The notes beneath the pieces are model-generated. The model searched no databases and was not told where the DNA came from. It was given only the letters and a program-made list of their open reading frames with translations. From contig UCMW01000015.1 in the NCBI GenBank assembly GCA_900473745.1, forward strand, positions 62,001-126,000: 64,000 nucleotides of DNA, given 5' to 3'. Of this stretch, positions 8,176 to 15,132 are shown piece after piece. This DNA is from Hyphomicrobiales bacterium. Its GTDB lineage: Bacteria; Pseudomonadota; Alphaproteobacteria; Rhizobiales; Rhizobiaceae. A program made the position numbers and the translations under genes. Position 1 is the first letter of the stretch. Every line of letters starts with the position of its first letter.

Positions 8176-9216
8176 ATGAGCTTCCGCATCCTCTACATCG
8201 ACGATGATGCGGCCCTCGCGCGGCTGGTACAAAAACACCTGGGTCGGCTGGGGCATGAAATGCTCCATGCCGAAAACGCGACGATTGCACTCGAGCGTAT
8301 GCACAGCGAAACGTTCGACGCCGTTGTACTCGACCATTATCTGCGCAGTGGTACCGGCCACGAGATTCTCGCGCAGATGCGGGAGAGCAAGCTTGATCTG
8401 CCTGTCGTCTATGTCACAGGCTCCAACGAGGCTCAGATCGCAATCGAAGCGATCAAGGCGGGTGCGGCAGATTATGTGATCAAGACGGTCAACGACGACT
8501 TCCTGCCGCTCCTGACCAGCGCCATCGAGCAATCCGTGGCCAACGCCCAGTTGAGGGCGTCAAAGGCGAAAGCGGACGAGGAAATTCGCCTTGGGAAAGA
8601 ACGGGCTGAAGCCCTGCTTGCCGAAGTCAATCATCGCGTGGCCAATTCGCTGGCGCTCGTGGCCAGTCTCCTCAGACTGCAGATATCGAGTGCCCGCAGC
8701 GACGAGGTCAAGGCGGAGCTTGCCGAAACCCAGGCGCGCATCTCCGCGATCGCGGGCATGCATCGCAGCCTCTACACCTCCGACGATGTCAGCAAGGTTG
8801 AACTCGATCGCTATCTCAACCGTCTGACCGCCGAGCTCTACAACTCGCTGCACAGTGCCGAGAAACCGATACGTCTCCTTCTCGATGCCGATCCGATCAC
8901 GCTGACAGCCGACAAGGCCGTCTCCGTCGGCATGGTGGTCACCGAGCTCGTCACCAACGCCTTCAAATATGCTTATCTGCAAGGCCAGGGCGGTGACATC
9001 CGGGTTCAGCTGAAGCGGATCTCCGACGAGGAAGCGATGCTCCGCGTCGAAGACGACGGTGTCGGCATCGAGCCCGACAGCGCGCCAAGAGGCACGGGCC
9101 TCGGCAGCCGTATCGTCAAGTCGATGGCAGCAACGCTCGGCGAGGGTTTGCGTTATCTCGACACGGAGCGCGGGACGATTGCCGAAGTGCCACTCCGCCT
9201 CGGCACGCATGGCTGA
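8176..9216 (+). CDS. Receiver domain fused to HisKA_2-type histidine kinase
   Basis: A soluble 346-residue hybrid. An N-terminal receiver (acidic pair Asp9/Asp10, Asp53 in VVLDHYL, Thr81, Lys103) is fused to a HisKA_2-family dimerisation domain with His153 in EVNHRVANSLALV, and a C-terminal ATPase domain (ELVTNAFKYAY, DDGVGI, GTGLGSRIV). The receiver-before-kinase order suggests that phosphorylation of Asp53 controls the kinase. It could therefore be the next step after the CHASE3 kinase and the single receiver. AGGAG and GGGGA precede the ATG at 8176. The target of this kinase is not encoded nearby. Confidence 0.92.
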   Translation: MSFRILYIDDDAALARLVQKHLGRLGHEMLHAENATIALERMHSETFDAVVLDHYLRSGTGHEILAQMRESKLDLPVVYVTGSNEAQIAIEAIKAGAADYVIKTVNDDFLPLLTSAIEQSVANAQLRASKAKADEEIRLGKERAEALLAEVNHRVANSLALVASLLRLQISSARSDEVKAELAETQARISAIAGMHRSLYTSDDVSKVELDRYLNRLTAELYNSLHSAEKPIRLLLDADPITLTADKAVSVGMVVTELVTNAFKYAYLQGQGGDIRVQLKRISDEEAMLRVEDDGVGIEPDSAPRGTGLGSRIVKSMAATLGEGLRYLDTERGTIAEVPLRLGTHG

Positions 9217-9305
9217 TCGGCTCCGTTTACCAGACTTGTCCTCAAGCATTTTCCACCCGCAGGATTTGCGCTAGGGTCCGGCCGACAGAAAGGCGTTCGT
9301 GAAGC

Positions 9306-10520
9306 ATGACCTTGGCCGGAAAGCGTATCTTGCTTGTTATCGCGGGTGGTATTGCCGCCTACAAGAGCCTCGACCTCATTCGCAGGCTGCGCGAGCGCGG
9401 TGCGGAAGTGCGCCCGATCATGACGCGTGGTGCGCAGGAATTCGTCACACCCCTTGCCGTCGGAGCGCTTTCGGCGAGCCATGTCTATACCGAGCTCTTC
9501 TCCCGCGAAGACGAGCAGGATGTAGGCCACATCCGGCTTGCGCGGGAATGCGACCTCGTGCTGGTGGCGCCCGCCACCGCCGACCTCATGGCCAAGATGG
9601 CGAACGGCCTCGCGGACGACCTCGCCTCGACGGTGCTGCTGGCGACAGATCGGCCGGTGCTGATCGCGCCTGCCATGAACCCGAAGATGTGGGTGCATCC
9701 CGCCACACAGCGCAATTTTGCCCTGCTCCAGCGCGACAGGATCAATGCCATCGGTCCGATGGAAGGCGAGATGGCCGAAAGCGGAGAACGTGGACGCGGG
9801 CGCATGGCCGAGCCGCTGGAGATCGTCGCTCGCGTGGAAGATTTGCTGTCCGGGCCCAAGCCTCTCGCCGGGCTCAAGGCCGTCGTGACATCAGGACCGA
9901 CGCATGAGCCGATCGATCCCGTGCGCTACATCGCCAACCGCTCTTCCGGCAAACAGGGGCATGCGATCGCTGCGGCCCTCGCCCGGCTCGGCGCGGACGT
10001 TACCCTCGTTTCAGGGCCTGTCACCATCCCCGATCCTGCCGGTGTCCAGACCAGGCATGTCGAACGGGCAGAGGAAATGCGCGATGCGGTTCTGTCCGCA
10101 TTGCCCGCCGATATCGCGGTCATGGTCGCGGCCGTGGCCGACTGGCGTGTCGCCACTTCAGCCGGACAGAAGATCAAGAAGCAGCCGGGCGAAGCGCCGC
10201 CTCCCCTGCAGCTGGCCGAGAACCCCGACATCCTGAAGACCGTCGGCCATCATTCGGAGCGTCCGCGTCTCGTTGTCGGCTTTGCGGCGGAAACGGAGAA
10301 TGTCGAGGAAAACGGGCGGGCGAAGCTCGAGCGCAAGGGTGCCGATCTGATCGTTGCCAATGACGTCTCGCCCGAGACCGGCGTGATGGGCGGCGACCGA
10401 AATCGGGTTCGCCTGATCTCGCGGGGCGGGGTCGAGGCCTGGCCCGACCTCAGCAAGGACGACGTGGCCGAGCGGCTGGCGTTGTGGATCGCAACTCAGA
10501 TCGGAGGGACGGGCACATGA
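9306..10520 (+). CDS. coaBC: Phosphopantothenoylcysteine decarboxylase / phosphopantothenate-cysteine ligase
   Basis: This bifunctional enzyme makes 4'-phosphopantetheine for coenzyme A. The 404-residue protein has an N-terminal flavoprotein (CoaC) half with VIAGGIAAYKSLDLIR, HIRLAREC carrying the active-site histidine, and the PAMNPKMW substrate clamp. The CoaB half follows, with VTSGPTHEPIDPVRYIANRS (ASNG-like cytidylyl-binding region), the KIKK segment and VVGFAAETEN. The length is as expected for the fused form. The stop overlaps the start of the next gene by 4 bases (ATGA), showing translational coupling. Confidence 0.97.
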   Translation: MTLAGKRILLVIAGGIAAYKSLDLIRRLRERGAEVRPIMTRGAQEFVTPLAVGALSASHVYTELFSREDEQDVGHIRLARECDLVLVAPATADLMAKMANGLADDLASTVLLATDRPVLIAPAMNPKMWVHPATQRNFALLQRDRINAIGPMEGEMAESGERGRGRMAEPLEIVARVEDLLSGPKPLAGLKAVVTSGPTHEPIDPVRYIANRSSGKQGHAIAAALARLGADVTLVSGPVTIPDPAGVQTRHVERAEEMRDAVLSALPADIAVMVAAVADWRVATSAGQKIKKQPGEAPPPLQLAENPDILKTVGHHSERPRLVVGFAAETENVEENGRAKLERKGADLIVANDVSPETGVMGGDRNRVRLISRGGVEAWPDLSKDDVAERLALWIATQIGGTGT

Positions 10521-10870
10521 GCCTCTTCGACCGCGACGGTTTCGAGGCACTCGTTCAAAGCCTGCCAGGCACCAGCCTCCTGGACCAATGGGATGCCCGC
10601 GTGGCCAAGGTCGGCGACAAGGTGTTCACGCTGCTGACCGATGCCGAACGGCGGATCTGCTTCAAGGTGAGCGAAGAGAGCTTCGAGATCCTGTCAGCAC
10701 TCAGGGGCGTCGCCCAGGCGCCCTACTTCGCCAAACGCAAATGGGTGACGGTCGATCCGGGATCCGAGCTCGATGACGTCGAGGTGGCGGAGTATATCCG
10801 CCGCTCCCATGCCTTGGTCGCTGCTGGGCTGACGAAGAAGCTCAGGGCAGATCTCGGGATCGCCGTTTGA
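10517..10870 (+). CDS. MmcQ/YjbR family protein
   Basis: A 117-residue protein of the YjbR/MmcQ fold (double-wing DNA-binding-like). It contains KVGDKVFTLLTDAERRICFKVSEESFEIL, FAKRKWVTVD and a C-terminal RRSHALVAAGLTKKLRADL, the usual family layout ending in xSxxLVxxxLPKKxR. The molecular role of the family is not established. The ATGA overlap with coaBC (start 10517) indicates co-translation with a coenzyme A gene, but I see no chemistry that links them. Confidence 0.85.
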   Translation: MSLFDRDGFEALVQSLPGTSLLDQWDARVAKVGDKVFTLLTDAERRICFKVSEESFEILSALRGVAQAPYFAKRKWVTVDPGSELDDVEVAEYIRRSHALVAAGLTKKLRADLGIAV

Positions 10871-10879
10871 GGTGAACGT

Positions 10880-11704
10880 TCAGCTGGCCATGGCCGGCTG
10901 GCGGGCCTGATCGAGCCTGATGCGCTCGACCTGCGGCTCGAATTTAGCGGCGTCCAGGCCGTTTTCATCGAGGATCACCGCGCTGCCGGCGGGGATCTCG
11001 ACCCAGGTGTCGGTCTCGTCGTTGAGCGGCTCCGAGACGAGGCAGTAGCTCCCCTTCGGTCCCATCGGCGCGGCATAAAGTGTCGGGGCGTGCTCATCCG
11101 TCGAATAGCGCACGGCATAGAGCGTCTCACCGTCGGAGAAGGCCGCAGTGAGGCGGATACGGGCCTCACCGGTCAGATGCAGGCTGATCTGTTCGACGAA
11201 GCCGACAGCCTCGCTCATTGCCGCTATCGGGCGTTCCCGCAGGCCGAACTGCAGAGCGAGCAGGAACAGCAGTTCGCTGTCCGTCGTGCCGACGCGGGCG
11301 TGGAAATGCTCGTCATCGAGCATGCCTTCCATCGGGCGGCGGATGCGGTCGAAATTGTCGATCTGGCCATTGTGCATGAAAGACCAGTTGCCGTGCACGA
11401 AAGGATGGCAATTGTCACGGCGCGTCGCGCCATGGGTGGCCGCCCGCACATGGGCGAGGAAGAGCGGCGAGCGGATCTGGCGGGCGAGGCTCTTCAGATT
11501 GCAGTCCGACCAGGCCGGCAGCACGTCGCGAAAGCGGCCGGGCTCGGGGCGATCACCGTACCAGGCGATGCCGAAACCGTCGGCATTGGTCGCGGTCTTC
11601 GCACGCGTTGCGCAATGGGATTGCTCGATCAGGGAGTGAGCGGGCGAGGTGACGAGCTCTTCCAGGAAGATCGGAACTCCGCGATAGGCTGCCCAGCGAC
11701 ACAT
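10880..11704 (-). CDS. Class II glutamine amidotransferase (YafJ/EgtC-like)
   Basis: A 274-residue protein starting MCRWAAYRG, so after Met removal Cys2 is the N-terminal nucleophile of a class II (Ntn) glutaminase. NADGFGIAWYG, AHVRAATHG and NCHPFVHGNWSFMHNGQI are the conserved glutamine-binding segments. There is no second catalytic domain, and no ergothioneine genes (egtB/egtD) lie nearby, so the YafJ-type assignment is preferred over EgtC. It is convergent with the YjbR-like gene (9-base gap) and divergent from pirin. Confidence 0.88.
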   Translation of the reverse strand: MCRWAAYRGVPIFLEELVTSPAHSLIEQSHCATRAKTATNADGFGIAWYGDRPEPGRFRDVLPAWSDCNLKSLARQIRSPLFLAHVRAATHGATRRDNCHPFVHGNWSFMHNGQIDNFDRIRRPMEGMLDDEHFHARVGTTDSELLFLLALQFGLRERPIAAMSEAVGFVEQISLHLTGEARIRLTAAFSDGETLYAVRYSTDEHAPTLYAAPMGPKGSYCLVSEPLNDETDTWVEIPAGSAVILDENGLDAAKFEPQVERIRLDQARQPAMAS

Positions 11705-11945
11705 ATGTCCTTACAACTCCCGATCCGCCGAACTCCCGGCGATTTCATCCAGTCTTGGCTCGAATGGCTAACGATTTGTAAACATCCCGGCATTCATGAC
11801 AGAATTTTGTCGGCACCAGCAATGATTTTCTGCAGCGCAACACGAGCAAAAGTGAACACTGCGTTGCTGCGGGCCATCCTCCGTGAGGCGCTTTCATCGA
11901 CTATATTGCCTGCAACCGAACCCTTTCGTTCCGAGGAGATCCCCG

Positions 11946-12857
11946 ATGTCCATTCGCCCCGTCAAGCATGAGAGCCAGGCCACGCCGACCATGGAGGGCG
12001 CGGGTGTAAAGCTGCACCGCGTCTTCGGCTTCGGTGATCCCTCGATGACCGATCCCTTCCTGATGATGGACGATTTCCGCAACGACACGCCGAACGATTA
12101 TGTCCGCGGTTTTCCCTGGCATCCGCATCGTGGCATTGAGACCATCACCTATGTTCTGGCCGGAACCGTCGAGCACGGCGACAGCCTGGGTAATCAGGGC
12201 ATGCTGGGTGCGGGCGACCTGCAATGGATGACGGCCGGCAGCGGGATCCTGCACCAGGAAATGCCGAAGGGGGATTTTGCGGGCCGCATGCACGGTTTCC
12301 AGCTCTGGGCCAACCTGCCCTCCTCGCTGAAGATGACCAAGCCACGCTATCAGGACATCAAGTCGGGCGACATTCCTGTCGTCGTCGACGATGACGGGAC
12401 GTTGGTTCGTGTCATTTCCGGCGAGTTCTGGGGCAAGGCGGGGCCGGTCGACGGGATCGCCGCCGAGCCCGTCTATCTCGACATCTCAGTCCCGCCGGGC
12501 AAGCGCAAGACCTTCCCGGTCGACACCTACCGCTCAGCCTTCGCCTATATCTTCGCCGGCTCAGGTTCGTTCCGCGATGCGTCCAAGCCCTTCGGCGTCA
12601 AGGTCGAGAAGGAATACATGGGCGAAGAGCTGAATATCCGCGACCTCTCCGGCAACCGGACCCTTGTGGTTTTCGACACCGGCGACGAGATCACCGTGCA
12701 GGCCGGCGAGCAGGGTATCCGCTTTCTTCTCGTGACCGGCAAGCCGATCAAGGAGCCGGTCGCCTGGCACGGACCGATCGTGATGAACACGCGCGAAGAA
12801 CTGATGCAGGCGATGAAAGAGCTGCAGAACGGAACCTTTATCAAGGCCGATCATTAA
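11946..12857 (+). CDS. Pirin family protein
   Basis: A bicupin iron protein of 303 residues from the ATG at 11946, which is preceded by CGAGGAG. The N-terminal cupin contains DPFLMMDDF, FPWHPHRGIETITYVLAG and TAGSGILHQEMP, with the metal-binding His-x-His and the later His and Glu. The C-terminal half has the usual pirin jelly roll. Bacterial pirins include quercetin dioxygenases and regulators of central metabolism, and the function here cannot be chosen from sequence. The gene is monocistronic with a strong terminator. Confidence 0.93.
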   Translation: MSIRPVKHESQATPTMEGAGVKLHRVFGFGDPSMTDPFLMMDDFRNDTPNDYVRGFPWHPHRGIETITYVLAGTVEHGDSLGNQGMLGAGDLQWMTAGSGILHQEMPKGDFAGRMHGFQLWANLPSSLKMTKPRYQDIKSGDIPVVVDDDGTLVRVISGEFWGKAGPVDGIAAEPVYLDISVPPGKRKTFPVDTYRSAFAYIFAGSGSFRDASKPFGVKVEKEYMGEELNIRDLSGNRTLVVFDTGDEITVQAGEQGIRFLLVTGKPIKEPVAWHGPIVMNTREELMQAMKELQNGTFIKADH

Positions 12858-12880
12858 CCCCTGCAGTCAAGTTCAACTCG

Positions 12881-12911
12881 CCCGGCGGCACTCCACCGCC
12901 GGGTTTTCTTT
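12881..12911 (+). terminator. Terminator of the pirin gene
   Basis: CCCGGCGG (12881-12888) pairs perfectly with CCGCCGGG (12896-12903), followed by TTTTCTTTTT. It lies 24 bases after the pirin stop. The following GFA gene begins within 16 bases of its end, so the terminator probably sits in the promoter region of that gene. Confidence 0.9.
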
Positions 12912-12926
12912 TTCTTGCGGGGAGAG

Positions 12927-13322
12927 ATGCGGATCACGGGGTCATGCCTGTGCGGCGAGGTTCGCTACGAGGCCGAGGTCGATCCACCGACCGTCGGCAT
13001 CTGCCACTGTACCGATTGTCAGCGGCTTACAGGCTCGGCCTATCGCGTCACGGTCCCTGCCCTGCCCGGTCGATTCCGGCTCCTGGCCGGCGAGACAAAG
13101 CGTTACCGCAAGATCGGCGACCGTGGTCGCCCGAGTGACCAGCACTTTTGCGGTACCTGCGGTTCACCCCTCTGGCGCGAAAGTGCCGATGGCGAAATTG
13201 GCCTTCGCCTCGGCTGTGTCGACCAGCGCCTCGCCTTGCGCCCGACACATCAGTCATTCGCCCAGTCAGCCCTTCCCTTCGTTTTCGATATCAAGGACCT
13301 GCCTCTGGAGCGGGACGGCTAG
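12927..13322 (+). CDS. GFA (glutathione-dependent formaldehyde-activating) family protein
   Basis: A 131-residue zinc protein. GSCLCGEVRYEAE, CHCTDCQRLTGSAY and FCGTCGSPLW give the seven cysteines that bind two zinc ions in the GFA/CENP-V fold. Most family members have no proven substrate, so the name is only a family label. I chose the ATG at 12927 because GGGGAGAG abuts it; a TTG at 12915 would add four residues. Its 3' end overlaps that of thiD by 4 bases. Confidence 0.9.
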   Translation: MRITGSCLCGEVRYEAEVDPPTVGICHCTDCQRLTGSAYRVTVPALPGRFRLLAGETKRYRKIGDRGRPSDQHFCGTCGSPLWRESADGEIGLRLGCVDQRLALRPTHQSFAQSALPFVFDIKDLPLERDG

Positions 13323-14134
13323 CGTGGCCACAGGGCATGGAAGTGATGCACCGGACCGTGCCCAGAGCCCACCGTCAGACGGTCCGATGTCCGAACGGCT
13401 TCCGCGAGCCACATTTTGGCAATGCCTACGGCCCCCTCTTCATCTTTGCCCTTCGCCAATTCGGCTGCCAGCGCGCTCGATAAAGAACACCCCGTACCAT
13501 GCGTATTGCGCGTCTCGATACGAGCGGCTGCAAACCAGCTGACCTTCCCGTCCATCACCAGCACATCCGGGCTTTCACCGCCCCCGAGGTGACCACCCTT
13601 GACCAGCACAGCCTTCGGCCCGAGCGCCGTCAGGCGGATGGCCTGGGATTCCATGATATGCCGATCGGAGGCCTCGGAATCGCCGAGCAGGGCTGCGGCC
13701 TCCGGCAGGTTCGGGGTGAGCAGGGTTGCGAGCGGCAGGAGTTCGCTTTTCAGGGCCTCGACGGCGTCCGGATCGAGAAGCGAGGCGCCGCCCTTGGCGA
13801 TCATGACGGGATCGAGAACGACCGGGATGCCGCGATGCGGCCTCAGCGCCTCGGCCACGGCCTTGGCGATACCAGCATTGGCGATCATGCCGATCTTCAC
13901 CGCATCGACCTGCACATCGGCAAAGACCATGCGGATCTGCTCCGCCACGAAGCCGGGATCGAGCGGCACGACGGCGGAGACGCCTCTCGTATTCTGCGCT
14001 GTCAGCGCCGTGATGACGGCCATGCCGTAACAACCTCGGGCAGAGAAGGCCTTGAGATCCGCCTGGATGCCGGCGCCACCGGAGGGATCGGAGCCGGCGA
14101 TGGAAAGCACGTTGCGGACGGGGGACGATGTCAT
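13319..14134 (-). CDS. thiD: Hydroxymethylpyrimidine/phosphomethylpyrimidine kinase
   Basis: ThiD phosphorylates HMP and HMP-P in thiamine biosynthesis. The 271-residue product has SIAGSDPSGGAGIQADLK at the N-terminus (substrate loop), GCYGMAVITALTAQNT, VLDPVMIAKGG, LTPNLPEA and the anion-hole motif THGTGCSLSSALAA with the catalytic cysteine. No other thiamine gene is adjacent. A TPP riboswitch and a ribosome-site-sequestering hairpin precede it, so thiD is repressed when thiamine pyrophosphate is plentiful. The identity is certain. Confidence 0.97.
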   Translation of the reverse strand: MTSSPVRNVLSIAGSDPSGGAGIQADLKAFSARGCYGMAVITALTAQNTRGVSAVVPLDPGFVAEQIRMVFADVQVDAVKIGMIANAGIAKAVAEALRPHRGIPVVLDPVMIAKGGASLLDPDAVEALKSELLPLATLLTPNLPEAAALLGDSEASDRHIMESQAIRLTALGPKAVLVKGGHLGGGESPDVLVMDGKVSWFAAARIETRNTHGTGCSLSSALAAELAKGKDEEGAVGIAKMWLAEAVRTSDRLTVGSGHGPVHHFHALWPR

Positions 14135-14138
14135 GGCT

Positions 14139-14163
14139 GCTTCTCCTTTGGCGGCGGAGAAGC
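14139..14163 (-). promoter_or_regulatory. Ribosome-site-sequestering hairpin of the thiD riboswitch
   Basis: On the minus strand GCTTCTCC (14163-14156) is perfectly complementary to GGAGAAGC (14146-14139), which contains the GGAG ribosome site of thiD, 8 bases before its ATG. This is the expected expression platform of a translational TPP riboswitch: ligand binding favours the closed stem. Confidence 0.8.
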
Positions 14164-14191
14164 GACGGGCAGACGCGGAGAGGCCGCGGCA

Positions 14192-14281
14192 CCCGAGCGA
14201 CTCCCTCCGCCAGCATGATCTGGTTCAGGTTCGAAGGGTGCTTCTCAGCCCGGCTTTCACCAGACGCCCCTGTCTCTCGGG
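14192..14281 (-). ncRNA. TPP riboswitch (THI element) upstream of thiD
   Basis: On the minus strand the conserved blocks appear in order: GGGGCG, GGGCTGAGAAG, CACCCTTCGAACCTGA, CCAGATCATGCTGGCG and GGAGGGAGTC. The closing stem P1 is formed by CCCGAGAGAC (14281-14272) with GTCGCTCGGG (14201-14192), with one internal mismatch. The length of about 90 nucleotides and the CTGAGA and CCTGATC-type cores are diagnostic for the thiamine pyrophosphate aptamer. Confidence 0.95.
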
Positions 14282-14401
14282 CCCGAGACTAGGCGAGAGT
14301 GGTGCCCCTGTCACGCACCTCTTGCCGATTTAAGTGTTTGCAGCCAAGGCCGGGAGCCGCTAGGGGAGCCTCATCGCGCGTTCGACCAAAGGATCCACGC
14401 C

Positions 14402-15076
14402 TTGCATCACTCCCCCGACCGGCTTTTCGACCGCTCCTATGACGGCTTTCTCTTCGACATGGACGGGACGCTGCTCAACTCCATTTCCGCCGCCGAGCGT
14501 GTCTGGAGCCGCTGGGCGCTGAGGCATGGTCTCGATCTCGAGACCTTCCTCCCCTTCATGCATGGCAAGCGCGGGATCGACACGATCAGCGCGCTGAACC
14601 TGCCCGGCATCGACGTGGTGAAGGAAGCGCTGGAGATCGAGCGCGGCGAGATCGAGGATCTCGACGGCATCGTTCCCATTCCGGGCGCCATCCCCTTCCT
14701 TCAGAGCCTGCCGGCGGAGCGCTGGGCGATCGTGACGTCGGCGCCATCAGCCCTTGCTCGCGCCCGTATCGGGGCCGCCGGCCTGCCGCAGCCGCGGCAG
14801 ATCGTGACGGCCGAGGATGTGAAGATCGGCAAACCCGATCCGGCCGGCTATCGTCTGGGAGCGCAGAAGCTCGGCGTTGATCCGTCCCGCTGCCTGGTGT
14901 TCGAGGATGTGCTGGCAGGCGTCAGGGCCGGAGAAGCGGCTGGCGCCGATGTCGCCGTCATCACGGCCACACACGCCCATCCGTTCGACACGCCCCATCC
15001 GACGATTGCGACCTACGAGCGCTTGCGGGTTGCCTTTGAGCCATCACAGGGCCTGCGGATCGCCCCGGTCAACTGA
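14402..15076 (+). CDS. HAD-family hydrolase (sugar-phosphatase-like)
   Basis: A 224-residue haloacid dehalogenase superfamily phosphatase, subfamily IA. Motif I is FDMDGTLLNS (nucleophile Asp and general acid Asp), motif II is VTSAPS, motif III is the lysine in KIGKPDPAGY, and motif IV is VFEDVLAGVRAG. An alpha-helical cap lies between motifs I and II. The pattern resembles sugar phosphatases of the YfbT/YniC group. The start is a TTG at 14402. No ATG lies between it and motif I, so the start is uncertain. It is convergent with the autotransporter gene. Confidence 0.86.
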   Translation: MHHSPDRLFDRSYDGFLFDMDGTLLNSISAAERVWSRWALRHGLDLETFLPFMHGKRGIDTISALNLPGIDVVKEALEIERGEIEDLDGIVPIPGAIPFLQSLPAERWAIVTSAPSALARARIGAAGLPQPRQIVTAEDVKIGKPDPAGYRLGAQKLGVDPSRCLVFEDVLAGVRAGEAAGADVAVITATHAHPFDTPHPTIATYERLRVAFEPSQGLRIAPVN

Positions 15077-15132
15077 CGTAGGCCGGTCGAGGGGCCGGCT
15101 CACCAGACGGCCCCGCGCTCCTGAGGGTGATG

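Noticed and set aside
15061..15132. Terminator between the HAD gene and the autotransporter
   Set aside because: GCCGG/CCGGC arms exist near 15082-15099, but there is no T-tract in either direction, so I did not list it.
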